Below are positions 1 through 11,528 of a stretch of DNA of 64,000 bases, piece by piece (within the stretch, counting starts at the first letter, position 1; the number at the start of each line of letters is the position of its first letter). The DNA is from Bufo bufo (Eukaryota; Chordata; Amphibia; Anura; Bufonidae). The position numbers were made by a program, and so were the translations under genes. The notes below the pieces were generated by a model, which was not told the origin of the DNA, made no database searches, and saw nothing but the letters and a program-made list of their open reading frames with translations. The DNA lies in NCBI RefSeq assembly GCF_905171765.1, contig NC_053392.1, positions 398,874,119-398,938,118 of the forward strand, written 5' to 3'.

Positions 1-87
1 GTGAAGGAGCTGGAGCAGTTTTGCAAGGAGGAATGGGCAGAAATCCCAGTGGTAAGATGTGGCAAGCTCATAGAGACTTATCCATAG
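1..87 (+). pseudogene. Tc1/mariner transposase, C-terminal tail
   Basis: The first 28 codons read in frame to a TAG and look like the end of a Tc1-family transposase: a Trp-x-x-Ile-Pro motif followed by a Cys-x-x-Leu-Ile-Glu-x-Tyr-Pro segment. Just after the stop, the same frame still resembles the family's last residues (AKGGSTKY), so the stop is probably premature. The N-terminal and catalytic parts lie outside the window. Assignment rests on the motif and on the terminal repeat just downstream. Confidence 0.75.
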
Positions 88-344
88 CGACTTGGAGCTG
101 TGATTGCCGCAAAAGGTGGCTCTACAAAGTATTGACTTTAGGGGGGTGAATAGTTATGCGCATTGACTTTTTTCTGTTATTTTGTCCTATTTGTTGCTTG
201 CTTCACAATAAAAAAAAATAAAAGATCTTCAAAGTTGTGGCCATGTTCTGTAAATTAAATGATGCACATCCTCAAACAATCCAGGTTGTGAGGCACCAAA
301 ATAAGAAAAAGTCAAGGGGGTGAATACTTTTGCAAGGTACTGTA
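1..344 (+). mobile_element. Tc1/mariner element, 3' end with terminal inverted repeat
   Basis: The transposase tail is followed by about 220 bp of AT-rich sequence and then a terminal repeat at about 311-344. On the - strand this repeat reads TACAGTACCTTGCAAAAG, a typical Tc1-family end that includes the TA target. A second copy of the inner motif (GGGGGTGAATAGTTATGC) lies near 141-158, which fits the IR/DR type with two motif copies per end. The 5' half is beyond the window. Confidence 0.85.
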
Positions 345-353
345 GATGATATA

Positions 354-1095
354 AAAATGGTTATAGCAAATATTTATATTCCTCCTCCATACAAACCTGA
401 TATGTTATATGATTTACAAAAGTATATGTTAGATAGGCAAGGCAAGAATGTATTTTGATAGCGGTAGGAGATTATAATACAATATTGGATCTAACTAAGG
501 ATAGATTATCCAATAGTAAATCTATATTTCATAATACGAATTTGGTTAATTTAAGTTTGATTGGGTAGATGTTTAGCGAGGCCATTGGAAATAAAAAAGA
601 AATAGAAAAAAATATATCAAGAATAAAATATGTATATATCTTCTAGGCAGGGCCCTTTATTATTTAAGTTTAACTCCCATTGGTTAACTTTATTAAAATA
701 TAAGATATTAAGATAGAATTAAAGCTTTTTTTCAACTAAACAAAGATTCAACTAATAAGGAAATAGTTTGGGATGCTGCGAAAGCCTTCTTAAGAGGTAT
801 TCTTATCAAAAAGGGGAACTTTTGGAAGAAAAGAGAAAAAGAAAAAACTAAAAATGCAGATCAGAAGATGGAAGAGGCAAGAAGGAGATATACAGCAGAT
901 CCCTCAGCAGAAAATTTGAATAAATGGGAAGAGGAACAAGAGAATGTTAGAGACATATATATGGAAATATCCCAAACAGCTTTGCTTTTTCAAGGGGTTA
1001 AGTTTTTTTCAGATCTTAGCTAATATAGTGAAAAACCAACAGAAAAAATATTGGGTAGGAGCCATAAGAAATAATATGCGTCAACATATGCAGCA
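354..1095 (+). pseudogene. L1-type LINE ORF2 fragment (endonuclease end and linker)
   Basis: Conceptual translation gives NIYIPPPYKPDM and, after one frame break, AVGDYNTILDLTKDR, matching the end of an L1 apurinic endonuclease domain (GDFN-x-D motif family). Farther on, near 770-1000, it gives IVWDAAKAFLRGI followed by a Lys/Glu-rich helix, as in the region between endonuclease and reverse transcriptase of L1 ORF2. Several stops and frameshifts are present. The reverse transcriptase core is missing: the sequence switches to hAT coding at about 1095. Confidence 0.7.
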
Positions 1096-1099
1096 TAAC

Positions 1100-1600
1100 C
1101 ATAAAGTGGCCTGGGAGATCCGTGGCTCCGATGTGGTGGTCCAGCCTGCCGCAGCAACCTCTGCATCACCCAGTGGCACTCACCCAGTTTCAGGCAGTCA
1201 AGGCTCCACCACCTCAGCCGAAGGGAGCTATCTGTCCTTCCCATCATCTGCTGGTCCTGATGCTCCTGCTCCTCATACTCCTACTCCGTCATTCCGTCAG
1301 CAATCGATCACTGAAGCTATTGCCAAGAGACAAACAGTATGCGTGCACTCATCCAACGGCGCAGAAGCTGAATGGGCTCCTGTCCAAGTTGCTGGTGCTG
1401 CAGTCCCTCCCTTTCCAAGTGGTGGACTCTGCACCTTTCAGAGAACTGATGGCTTCTGCCAAGCCGACGTGTAGCGTCCCAAGCCGTCATTTCTTTGCCA
1501 AAAAGGCAGTTCCAATCCTGCACATACATGTAGAACAAAAGGTTGGCCAGTCCTTGAGCCTGTCGGTGTCTGCCAAATTGCCACAATATGAACCGCAACA
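1100..1600 (+). pseudogene. hAT transposase fragment
   Basis: Two overlapping frames together give a Ser/Pro-rich stretch, then SITEAIAKRQ, then LNGLLSKLLVLQSLPFQVVD and APFRELMASAKP, followed by VEQKVGQSLSLSVSAKL. This order (linker after the BED finger, helical region before the catalytic core) matches hAT transposases, including the other copies in this window (3365-6243, 53263-54345, 58884-62031). One frameshift separates the segments. BED finger, catalytic core and dimerisation domain are absent, so it cannot be active. Confidence 0.75.
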
Positions 1601-2216
1601 TATACCCGGGTTGTCAAAACAACAGTGGGCACTGACCAGCCAGGGAGATCACCTTTTAAGTACCTACTAGCCAATCACAAAGTGCCATGTGTCTATTCCT
1701 CATAGGTCATATAATGATCCTAATCCCTGACACTTGTGCAGCCTAGGCTGGTCCTTAGTCACTTATTCCATGCCTGCCCTCTATTCTACTAGAATTTACG
1801 TACAGGTATTTTCCCCGTCAGCGGTCGTCATAGCGAATAAGATGCGCGTACGTTTGGCCGCATATCCTTTTGCGAACCTCCTCTCAAGTGTGCACGCGGA
1901 CGCTCGAGCGGCCCAGCATGAATATACGATCGCGTCGGCTCGGAGCCGGAACAGAACCTGCAGGTGATACCGGAGACAGGACCGGCCGCTGTGTGCCACC
2001 ACCAGTCTGGTCAATCTGCCTACGAGACCCCAGCGGTCTTCCCCTTCGGCGACTATGCGGACCCACTACCACATCTGCCCGCAAAGGAGTCAGAACCGAA
2101 TATTCCCCAGACACATGTGTGACCTGTCCCGCTATTCCAACGGTGTCCCCCGCAGGCCGAGCACCACGAGGACCCCTGGGGGCCCCAGTGGATTGCGCAA
2201 CAGGAGACAGGAGAGT
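1601..2216. other. Unassigned GC-rich intronic sequence
   Basis: No convincing coding, RNA or repeat signature was recognised. The part from about 1800 to 2200 is markedly more GC- and CpG-rich than its surroundings, and open frames occur on both strands. These look like chance openings: none has a recognisable domain. Confidence 0.4.
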
Positions 2217-2296
2217 GTCACCTTGCCACTCTGTGGTCTCCTGATGCTGTTGTCACCTCCACACTATGTCACCTTGCCACTCTGTGGTCTCCTGAT
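2217..2296. repeat. 51-bp tandem repeat, target of a hAT insertion
   Basis: A unit beginning GTCACCTTGCCACTCTGTGG repeats with a 51-bp offset (2217 and 2268). The second copy is cut at CTCCTGAT (2289-2296), where the hAT element begins. The same minisatellite resumes after that element at 7493, which shows that the array is the insertion target. Confidence 0.75.
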
Positions 2297-2659
2297 TATA
2301 GATGGCCTTGTGGTCTGCCCGACGGTCGTTTCTCAGCGAACTTTGCGCTTCACGATTTGCCAAGCAAGCGAACATATGGCGATGTCGGCTGGCGCCATAT
2401 TCTTTTGCATTGCGCTGAACTTTGACCCATGACACACACATCAGGTGGGACAGGACAGCCAATTGAGACGTTTCAGCACATGGACACACCCCCACCCTAT
2501 AACAGAACCCGATCTGGAAGCCATTTTACATTCTGTGTTTTGCCAGTGTAGGGAGAGGTTGCTTTGTGGAGCAGGGACAGACTGTTAGGGACACCAAATG
2601 TTAGCTAATAGGGCCACAAAAGTTCTTTTAAGGACTGCTATAGGTGTGCTATCGATAGG

Positions 2660-3330
2660 TGTGATATACTGAGGGGTGTGATATACTTATACTTTCTAAC
2701 ATAGAAAGTATATTATAGTGCATTTGTATTGTGCAGCAGTTGTGTGCGGTTCTGCTGTGATACCGCAGCTATATAGAGGGACAAACGCTATTGGAATAAC
2801 TAATTGCAACTGGTGTGACATACCTGTTGCCCCCAAAAAAACTGATTAAGGGGTCTGATATACCTATAATATACTTTCTAACATAGAAAGTATATAGTGC
2901 ATTTGTATTGGGCAGCAGTTGTGTGCGGTACTGCTGCGATACCGCAGGTATATAGAGGGACAAGCGCTATTGAAACAACTATTTGCAATAGGTGTAATAT
3001 ACCGGGTGCCCCAAAAATAACTGATTGAGGAGTGCAATATACCTGCTTCCACCAAATATTGATTAAGGGGTTCTATATACCTGCTTCCACAAAATACTGA
3101 CTGAGGGGTGCGATATACCTGCTTACACAAAATACTGATTAAGGGGTGCGATATACCTGCTTCCTCCAATTATTGATTAAGGGGTTCTATATACCTGCTT
3201 CCACCAAATATTGATTGAGGCCTGCGATAAACCTGCTTCCACAAAATACTAATTAAGGGGATTTATATTCCTGTTTCCACCAAATACTGATTGAGGCCTG
3301 CGATATAGCTGCTTCCATAAATACTGCTCT
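2660..3330 (+). repeat. Tandem repeats in the 5' region of the hAT element
   Basis: Two diverged copies of roughly 165-190 bp (about 2660-2830 and 2850-3015) share TATACTTTCTAACATAGAAA and a GCAGCAGTTGTGTGCGG block. From about 3020 to 3330 a shorter unit of about 40 bp, centred on CGATATACCTGCTTCCAC and CTGATTAAGGGG, repeats about seven times. No open frame spans the array. It may be a subterminal transposase-binding array, but that is inference. Confidence 0.75.
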
Positions 3331-3364
3331 TCTCTAGGGACTTTGGCACAGGGTCATTTGAAAA

Positions 3365-6243
3365 ATGACAGATAGAGGAAAAGGCAGGCCGTTCCGCAGG
3401 GGTGGTAGTTGTAGGGCAGGTGCACCAGGCCTGAGCCTAAGTGGGTAGTTGGAGAAGGTGCGTGCGATAACGTCAAAGGATGCACCAGAGTTGGTTGAGT
3501 GGCTCACTCAGCCTTCCGCTTCTGCACCCTACTCATCCTCTGTATCTGCACCCTCCTCACTCGCTGCTGTGTGCACCCCCAAAGACACCACCACCACCAT
3601 AGCCCCTCCACTCGAGTCAGAGGAATTATTTTCCCATCCATTCCCAGACCTTACCGATGCGCAGCCATTCTTGGCATCGGATGAGGAAGAGGAGGTAGCA
3701 ACGGCCGCCACCCAGTGGTCTGACGACAGTACCCAGATCAGCCCAAGGAGGGTGGTCCCCGCTGTTGCTGCCTACTTCGAGATCTCCAATGTCAGTGGTG
3801 GTGAAGGTGACAATGAAGACGTGTCTATGGACATCACGTGGGTGGCCACAAGAGAGGAAGAGGAGGGGAGTTCAGAGGGAGAGACGGAGCAGCAGATAAG
3901 GAGGAGAAGGAGGAAAAGCAGGCAGAATTCGCAGTGCACAGGAGGCAAAAAGCAGACTGCAAATGTATCTGGAGCAAGCCATCCACCATGCACGGTCACA
4001 CCTTGCGCTCCCAGGACGCCGGCACATGGCTTTTTATAACGTGTCTGATGATAATAGTGTTGCCATCTGTAGCCTGTGCTGTCAACGCATAAGTCGCGGT
4101 AAGCCCAACACTCACCTAGGTACGACCGCCTTAAGAAGGCACCTGGCCTCCCATCACCGAGCCCAGTGGGGGCAACGCCGTCAGAACCCACAAAGCCACA
4201 CTCCCGGCACTCCACGTCCTGCCTCTTCTCCTTCTCCTCTCTCCTCCCATTTGTCCTCCACTCCACCTTCCATCGTGCCGTTGTCGCATTCATCTGACAG
4301 AAGGCAGGCTTCCGTGGTCCAAATGTTCGAGCGTAAAAAGTTGACGCTGGAAAACCCTCTTGCCCAACGGCTGACCGCTGGCTTGTCAGAACTGCTAGCC
4401 TGCCAACTACTGCCATATAAAAAAGTGGACTCGGAGGCCTTTAGAAAATTTGTGGCCATTGGCACACCACAATGGAAGCTGTACGTTCAGAAGCAAGTGA
4501 ATATATCTCTGGCACACAGTGTCGGTGCCAAGATACATCTGACCACAGACACATGGTCTAGCAAACACGGGCAGGGAAGGTACATAACTTTTACTGCCCA
4601 CTGGGTGAACCTTCTGACGGCCGTCAAGCATATAACCCCCGTGGCACCCGTGTGGATTTGGTGTTACCGCCACAGATTGCATGCAGGCCTGCTTCTTCTT
4701 CTCCTCCTACTCCATCCTCCGTCTCCTCCTCGGCTGACTCCTCCTTTTACACTGCTACCGCCTCTTCCGCTGCACCCCCCAAGCTCCCCATAACCTATTC
4801 GACGTGCCAAGTGGGATGTTTCCATGCTGTGCTGCGGCTGTTGTGCCTGGAAGCCAAGAGCCACACTGGTCCTGCACTGCTTTCAGCTCTGCGGTCACAG
4901 GCCAATTAGTGGCTAACACCGTTCAATTTGAGAGTTGGTAAAGTAGTGTGCGACAACGGTGCCAATCAACTGAGCGTGCTGAAACAGGGCAAAATGACAC
5001 ATGTGCCGTGCATGGCACACGTCCTGAACTTAGTCGTGCAGCGATTCGTTGCCAAATACCCCGGTGTCAAGGACGTCTTGTGGCAGGACAGGAAAATCTT
5101 ACATGGCCATGGCTCGCCTTGCTGAAGTTTAGGGGCGACACCACCTGCCCGTCAGACTTCTGATTTGTGACAGCCCGATGCCCTGGAACTCCACCTTGTA
5201 TATGCTTGATAGGCACTCCAGCAGCAACGTGCCGTTAACGACTACCTGTACAAATTCTGCAGCAGGACAGGTTCTGGGGAGCTTAGTTTCTTTTTACCGC
5301 GCCAGTGGCTGCTCATGCGTGTTGCATGCAGACTTCAGCAGCCATTTGATGAGATCACCAAACTAGTTAGTCGCAGCCAGGGCACCATCAGTGACATTGT
5401 ACCTTACGCCTTCTTTCTTGAGCGTGCATTGCATCGTGTCATTGATCAAGCCATCGAGGAGCAGGAGCTGGAAGATGAGGAAGCCGCAATGCTGAATGAA
5501 TTTCAAGGGGGGACTACTCCATCTGAGACAAGTCAGCAGGAGTCTGAAGAGGAGTCAGAGGAGGATGGTAGCTGGGGGGCAGGAGGAGCAAGAATAGCAG
5601 GCTTTGATGGGGACTTTAAACTTTTTGGGGATCCCTGGTGTTGTCCGTAGCTGGGGGGAGGAGACCGAGGACAACATTCTCCTGGGCGATGAGCAGGAGC
5701 CAGGGTGCTCCACCGCTTCCAATTTAGTACAAGTGGGGGCCTTCATGCTCCAGTGTTTGAAGAGGGACCCCCATATAAAAAGCATAAAGGGCAAGGACTA
5801 ATACTGGGTGGCATCATACTTAGACCCCCGGTACAAACATAAATGGCGGACATGTTGCCAGCATCACAGAGGACTGGCAGAATGCAGCATTTCCAGGCCT
5901 TGCTGCGAGAGATGCTGCATTCTGCTGTTGTGGGCGCTGGCAGAGGATTTTCCACCCACAGTGAAACATGTGCGTGTACCAATCCTACCGCGCCTGCAAG
6001 AAGAGGGAGGTTTGAAGATGTGTTGGTCACTTCGGATATGAGATCATTCTTTCAAGCAACCCATCGACAGCCGCCCTCCGGATCCAGCCTCAGGGAACGC
6101 CTAGACCGACAGGTGTTCGACTACATCTGGTTAACAGCCGATGTGGACTCTCTGAGAAGCGAGAAACCCCTGGACTACTGGGTGTGCGGGCTTGACCTGT
6201 GGCCAATAACTTCCTTATTACCTTCAACTTTTCTTTATATATA
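3365..6243 (+). pseudogene. hAT transposase with BED zinc finger, degraded
   Basis: The ATG at 3365 opens 27 codons, followed by an in-frame TAG at 3446. The frame then runs through an acidic Ser/Glu-rich region to about 4039. After a frameshift, a BED-type finger (Cys-x2-Cys, then TTALRRHLASHH) lies at about 4020-4165, then a helical region and LTTDTWSS near 4540. Farther frames give VCDNGAN and HVPCMAHVLNLVVQ (about 4945-5045), YLDPRYK (about 5815) and PLDYW (about 6165). These are the ordered landmarks of a hAT transposase. The terminal dimerisation stretch after PLDYW is missing, and several stops and shifts exist, so the gene is dead. Confidence 0.85.
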
Positions 6244-7492
6244 ACACTGCCACCTCCACAGCAGATTGGCCATGTACAAAACACATGTTGAAAAGATATC
6301 ACAAAATGGCGTTATGCAGTTAGCAGTAACTATTTGCAGATTGGTTGAGTATGATCTGGTATGGTTGTATGCAATTTGGATTGCAATATGTTTGTATGGT
6401 ATTTGTAGTAGTTCACAGTTTGCAACTGTAGCTTGCAATTTGTACTTTGCAATTGGTTTTGCAATTGGTGGAACTGTAAGTAAACACATATATATCTAGT
6501 TCAGTATACAGTTCTAAACACAATACTAACAATAGGAACATTATATAACTGTTTTAAATACATATTTTGGCCTCTTGTTCCCATAAAACTGGGCTCTCAG
6601 TGTAGTGAATGTCTCTTCAGCTCCTGTCTCTGGTGAATAATAATTCTAGCAGCAGGAGCTGGGGTAATTCCCAGACAGGCTGTGTGTGAGGCTGGCTGTG
6701 ATTGGTGAAAACTCTTGCTGTGTGAGAAGCTGGCTGTGATTGGTCTAGACTTCTGCCCAGCAACAACAGATTAACACTATGCTTTATTTTGTTTCTGCTG
6801 TGTCACTGAGCTTTCCTTACACTATAAAATGAATTTTAAGGCATATTATCTTTTTATGCTTCTGTGAACACAAAATATAACTGTTATATGACATCCAAAA
6901 CATGATGTCACAGTAAATAACTCTGCTTTTGTCTTTAACACATAAACATAGGAGCTGTATTAAGGCTATTTAGAGGTCTAGCTGTATACACATATAAACT
7001 ATACTAGCAACCTAGGACAGGTGGCCTACAGTAAAAATTTTATCCAGTGACCGCCTAATGTACCTTCAGCCACATAATCACTTGTTCTTTTCAGTCAGGT
7101 GAATGCCTAATGTTTGGTGCCTGTACTGGCCTACTGTAAAATTTTTATCCAGTGACCGCCTAATGTACCGCGAGCCACATAATCACAAGTTATTTTCTGT
7201 TACTCCCATGGCCTAAAATAAAAATTTTCTAGGCTCCAGCAGGGCACATTTTTGAGAGTTTCCCTTTAAGAGGCATTAAAAATGGCCCCTGATTAAAGTA
7301 CATATTTTTTGTGGGAATTTTTGCCATTGATCCCCCTCTGGTATGTCACTGTCCATGTTGTGGGAATATTTGTGCACTTCTAGTAAGTATTTGGTGGCTG
7401 CAAATATGACCTGAAGGTTTTTCAGGTTCACCTTGATCGCGAACGCGCGTTTGCATTCGCTAAACTTCCTGGCCGATGTTCGTTCATCACTA
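6244..7492 (+). other. Non-coding 3' part of the hAT element
   Basis: AT-rich sequence without coding potential. It includes an internal near-repeat (a block ending TATCCAGTGACCGCCTAATG near 7030-7070 and again near 7130-7170) and ends in the hAT terminal repeat at about 7430-7492. I assign it to the hAT element because the flanking 8-bp duplication closes only at 7493. Confidence 0.6.
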
Positions 7493-7985
7493 CTCCTGAT
7501 GATGCTGCTGCCACCTCCATGCTGTCATTGTGCCACTCTGTGGCCTCCTGATGCTGCCGCCACCTCCACACTATGTCATAGGGCCACTCTGTGGACTTCT
7601 CATGCTGTTCCCACCCTCCCCACTTCATGACTGGGCCACTATTTTGCCTTTCGGCTTGGCTGACATTATAATTTATTTGACCCTTCTACTGATCTGTCAG
7701 AAGGAATGAAAAATGAGACGCACAACGGTTCCTGTCTGTGTAGCAGCTGTAAGGCCTGTATGGTCCCATCAGAATTGGCTTGTGATTTGGTAGCCAAAAG
7801 CTAAACACAGAAGACATGCAAATATTCCATTCACGTGTCATTTCTGTTTTGGATCCACTCCAGTTTTTTTTTGGCATTAGCAATACTGATGGATTACTGA
7901 CCAAATGCTGACCGAGTGAAGACGGATGCTCAACAGACGGGATCCGTTTTTTGGGGGTTATTGTTCTGACGGATTAGAGGAAGGG
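7493..7985. repeat. Minisatellite remainder and dispersed repeat
   Basis: 7493-7640 continues the CTCCTGATGCTGC...CACTCTGTGG minisatellite that the hAT element interrupted. From about 7690 to 7985 there is a low-copy dispersed sequence with TTTTGGATCCACTCC and GACGGATGCTCAACAGACGG. A recognisable relative lies at about 53035-53150, so this is an old interspersed repeat rather than unique sequence. No coding potential was seen. Confidence 0.55.
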
Positions 7986-8062
7986 CAAAATAATCAGTGA
8001 CGTCAACACAAACTTACTTCTGACACCCTCTCCACTCTGTCGGGGGTTTCTACTTGTATAAG

Positions 8063-9420
8063 CGTTTAACCACTTCCTATCTGGGCCATTTGCCCCCTTC
8101 CTGACCAGGCCAAATTTTGCAAATCTGACATATCTCACTTTATGTGGTAATAACTTTGGAACGCCTTTACTTATCCAAGTCATTCAGAGATTGTTTTCTC
8201 ATGATTCTTTGTACTTCATGATAGTCATAAATCTGAGTCAAAATATTTCACCTTTATTTATGAAAAAATCCCAAATTTACCCCAAAATTATTAAAAAGTC
8301 GCAATTTTCTAAATTTCCATTTCTCTGCTTTTAAAACAGAAAATCATACATCATAAAATATTTATTACTTAACATTCCCCATATGTCTCCTTTATGTTGG
8401 CATCATTTTGGAAATGTCATTTTATTTTTTTAGGACGTTAGAAGGCTTAGAAGTTTAGAAGCAATTCTTCAAATTTTTAAGAAAATTGCCAAAACCCACT
8501 TTTTAAGGACCAGTTCAGGCCTGAAGTCACTTTGTGGGGCCTACATAGTGGATACCCCATAAATGACCCCATTGTAGAAACTACACCCCTCAAGTTATTT
8601 AAAACCGCTTTTACAAACTTTGTTAACCCTTTAGGCGTTCCACAAGAATTAAAGGAAAATGGAGATCAAATTTTTTTATTTCGCTTTTTTGGCAGATTTT
8701 CCATTTTAATCAAATTTTTTCTTTAACACATTGATGGTTAACAGCCAAACAAAACTCAATATTTATTACCCAGATTCAGTGGTTTACAGAAACACCCCAC
8801 ATGTGGTCATAAACTGCTGTATGGGCACACGGCAGGGTGCAGAAGAAAAGGAACCACATGGTTTTTAGATGCCATGTCCCATTTGAAGCCCCCCTGATGC
8901 ACCCTTACAGTAGAAACTCCCAAGAAGTGATCCCATTTTGGAAACTAGGGGATAAGGTGCCAGTTTTATTGGTACTATTTTTGGGTACATATGATTTTTT
9001 GATCATTCATTATAACAATTTATGGGGCAAGGTGACCAAAAAATTGGTTGTTTTAGCACAGTTTTTATTTATTTATTTTTACAGCGTTCACCTGAGGGGT
9101 TTGGTCAAGTGACATTTATATAGAGCAGATCGTTATGGACGTGGCAATACCTAATATGTATACTTTTTCTTATTTATTTAAGTTTTACACAATAATAGCA
9201 TTTTTGAAACAAAAAAATTATGTTTTAATGTGTCCATGTTCTGAGAGCTATAGTTTTTTTATTTTTTGAGAGATTTTCTTATGTAGGGGCTCATTTTTTG
9301 CGGGATGTGGTGACGGTTTTATTGGTACCATTTTGTGGGACATACACCTTTTTGATCACTTGGTGTTGCCCTTTTTGTGATGTAAGGTGACAAAAATTGC
9401 TTGTTTTGACACATCATTAT
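8063..9420 (+). repeat. AT-rich dispersed repeat (AACCNNTTNNGGACC family), copy 1
   Basis: It begins near TTTAACCACTTCCTATCTGG and contains the blocks AAATCTGACATATCTCACTT, TTAGAAGGCTTAGAAGTTTA and GAAACTACACCCCTCAAG. Near 9060-9420 it has GTGATGTAAGGTGACAAAAA. The same ordered blocks occur at 41107-46592 (+), 35765-36207 (-) and 58241-58414 (-). There is no open frame longer than about 90 codons and no protein similarity I can recognise. The class is unknown; one border carries TTAA next to it, which fits but does not prove a TTAA-type DNA element. Confidence 0.75.
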
Positions 9421-9429
9421 TATTTTTTT

Positions 9430-9916
9430 ACGGTATTCACTGTATTTTACGGCTGCTTCGCCGAATAATTTTTTTTTTTATCTTAGTGATGAATTACTTC
9501 CTCACAAAGCGCATTTTTTTGTAAGTAGCAGGTGCAATAACAGGGGGCTGCGTCATTGTACCCCTCAGATGCTGCGTTTATACATAATCGCTGCATCTGA
9601 GTGTAAAATTAACAATAATTCAAACTTAAAAAATCAAACTTACCGCCTCCATTTGCTCGCGACGGGCTGGCCGCCGCCATCTTGCTTGAAGATCTAGGCC
9701 GAAATCCTGTGCGGCGCGAGATTAATGTAATCTTGCGCCGCACGGGATTTCAGCCGAGATCTTAAAGCAAGATGGAGGCCGTCGGTCCATCGCGAGCAAA
9801 TGGAGGAGGTAAGTTTGATTTTTTTAGTTTTTTACACTATTTCAAGTTGAATCGACGAGGAAATTCGGCTTCTAGGCGAATCTGAATTCGTGGGATTCGA
9901 TTCGCTCATCTCTAGT
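9430..9916. mobile_element. hAT-type MITE with an internal inverted repeat, left end lost
   Basis: The right end at 9916 reads TAGAGATGAGCGAATCGAAT on the - strand, the same terminal motif as the elements at 2297, 20503 and 37732. The centre (9641-9815) is an imperfect palindrome with arms of about 80 bp, both containing CTCCATTTGCTCGCGA or its complement. The internal block TGATGAATTACTTCCTCACA matches the element at 37732-38390. No matching left end or target duplication is visible. Confidence 0.65.
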
Positions 9917-10132
9917 ACCAATACTACCAGCTGTAGTAGACATACATAGTACAGTCACTTTTCTAGACAGTTGAATAGCTAATTAAACTAGTTATGCAGT
10001 AATAATTCCCCCTTTCACTGTATAAAAATGTACATAGCTATGCAGTGATAATATCCATCATGTGCCGATTTGTTTGTGAGAATCTTGGTAAGTTCTGAAA
10101 ATGAACATCAACATCTTAATTTTTTTTTTCTT

Positions 10133-10578
10133 AGGCTACTTTCACACTGGCGTTTCTGGGTCCGCTTGTGAGATCCGTTTCAGGGCTCTCACAAGCGGCC
10201 CAAAATGGATCAGTTTAGCCTCCATTCCGCTCTGGATGTGGACAACAAAACGCTGCTTGCAGCATTTTGATGTCCGCCTGACGATGCGGAACCAAACGGA
10301 TCCTTCCTGACTTACAATGTAAGTCAATGGGGATGGATCCGTTTTCACTGACACAATATGCTGCAATTGAAAACGGATCCGCCTCCCATTGACTTTCAGT
10401 GTAAGTCAAAACGGATCCATTTGCATTATCATGTATTATTATTGCATTATTTTTTTTTGTTCATGGTAATGCAAACGGATCCGGATCTGAACAGATACAA
10501 GCGTTTGCATTATCGGTGCGGATCCGTCTGTGCAGATACAAGACGGATCCGCACCTAACGCAGGTGTGAAAGTAGCCT
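10133..10578. mobile_element. MITE with AGGCTACTTTCACAC terminal repeats
   Basis: The left end AGGCTACTTTCACACTGGCG is mirrored by CGCAGGTGTGAAAGTAGCCT at the right end. The interior is rich in palindromic ACGGATCCG-type blocks, including AAAACGGATCC and GGATCCGTTTT. It has no coding capacity and lies 101 bp upstream of the first slc22a3 exon in this window. A sister family with AGGCTACATTCACAC ends is at 39079. Confidence 0.8.
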
Positions 10579-10679
10579 CACATAAAAATGTATTATCTTG
10601 ATTTTATAGCGCTTGGTTAATTGAACAATGGTCGGTGTCCAGTGCTTTAGATATAAATGTACAGTCTGGTTTCTTGCAG

Positions 10680-10894
10680 GTTTACAAGTGCAGTCGTCTA
10701 TCAAGGTCTTGTTATGCGGCTAGGAATTGTGTCTGGAAGCCTGTATACAGACTTTTTTATCTCTGCAGCTGTGGAATTACCAGCAGCCATACTTATTCTA
10801 CTCTCCATTGATCGCATTGGGAGAAGACTTCCATTTGCTTTAAGTAATGCTGGAGCAGGCATTGCATGCTTAATAACTGCTGCAATATCCACAG
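10680..10894 (+). CDS. slc22a3: slc22a3 exon (about TM8-TM9 of organic cation transporter 3)
   Basis: SLC22A3 (OCT3/EMT) is a 12-TM plasma-membrane facilitator of organic cations such as monoamines. This 215-bp exon has an acceptor TTTCTTGCAG before 10680 and a donor GTACTT after 10894. It codes [33 protein letters not shown], then DRIGRRLPF (the conserved SLC22 loop) and a second hydrophobic segment. The residues fit SLC22A3 better than SLC22A1 or SLC22A2, in particular YQGLVMRLG and VELPAA. It starts with one base completing a split codon and ends in phase 1, matching the next exon at 19229. No lesions are seen. Upstream exons lie before the window. Confidence 0.93.
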
Positions 10895-11130
10895 GTACTT
10901 ATATAATAAGAGGGATCACTTGGTGGCATGCAATATGGTATTAGTAGAATACAGTATTAAACGGGTGTCCTGTTTACATAATCCTAATCAGATGCACTAT
11001 TGGCATTTAGTACATGAAATACATGAATATCTACATCCTGCGTGGCTTGAGTATTGGCAAATATATATAAATATAGTGATAAATTTCGATACACGACTGA
11101 TTTCTTTATCAGTATAATCTGGGGTCTATG

Positions 11131-11528
11131 CAGTGTCGGACTGGGGTGCCTTGGGCTCACCAGTAAAATTTATTTTGGGGGCCCCTCCATACAGATACAT
11201 TCAAATATTACCTGATCACACAGCAGCAATATGCTACCAGATGATTGAATATGGTGGGCCCTGCAACAACTCGGAGAAGGTAGGTCCTGGGGAGAACAGG
11301 ACACTGGCTAGCTTTCCGCTACACCTAGAAGTCATCTCAGCTATCTGATCGTGTCTATAATAATAAACTGGGGAGTTTCTTTAATAATCTATCTAAGTTT
11401 TTTATATGAACATAAGCTGGTTGAGGTGCTGTACATTGAACATATGTATATATAGTGCAGTAAGTCTACTGTGTTATGTGCCACTTGTGCAGGGGGTGCA
11501 CCTTGCTCAGGGGCCCACCGGTCACCCC
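11131..11528 (+). mobile_element. hAT-like element fragment (CAGTGTCGGACTGG end)
   Basis: The start CAGTGTCGGACTGGGG has the CAG-initial form of many hAT ends. The interior contains GGGGGCCC-type blocks, also found in the insertion at 33001-34981. It loses its right part where Gypsy coding begins at about 11529, so no second terminal repeat or duplication can be shown. Confidence 0.45.

Larger units (their letters stand above)
2297..7492 (+). mobile_element. hAT DNA transposon, about 5.2 kb, full length but inactive
   Basis: The element is bracketed by an exact 8-bp target duplication CTCCTGAT (2289-2296 and 7493-7500), the hallmark size for hAT. The right end reads TAGTGATGAACGAAC on the - strand and the left end begins TATAGATGG, so the terminal repeats are short and imperfect. 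Inside are a tandem-repeat 5' region, a degraded transposase gene (3365-6243) and about 1.2 kb of non-coding 3' sequence. The ends resemble those of the MITEs at 20503 and 37732, which suggests a common family. Both borders are seen directly; the family call rests on the encoded transposase. Confidence 0.85.

Noticed and set aside
1734..2432. Overlapping frames up to 125 codons in a GC-rich stretch
   Set aside because: Open on both strands, low-complexity Arg/Pro/Thr composition, no recognisable domain and no splice context.
10101..10558. Short frames across the 10133-10578 MITE
   Set aside because: The palindromic interior creates mirrored frames on both strands; no protein pattern.
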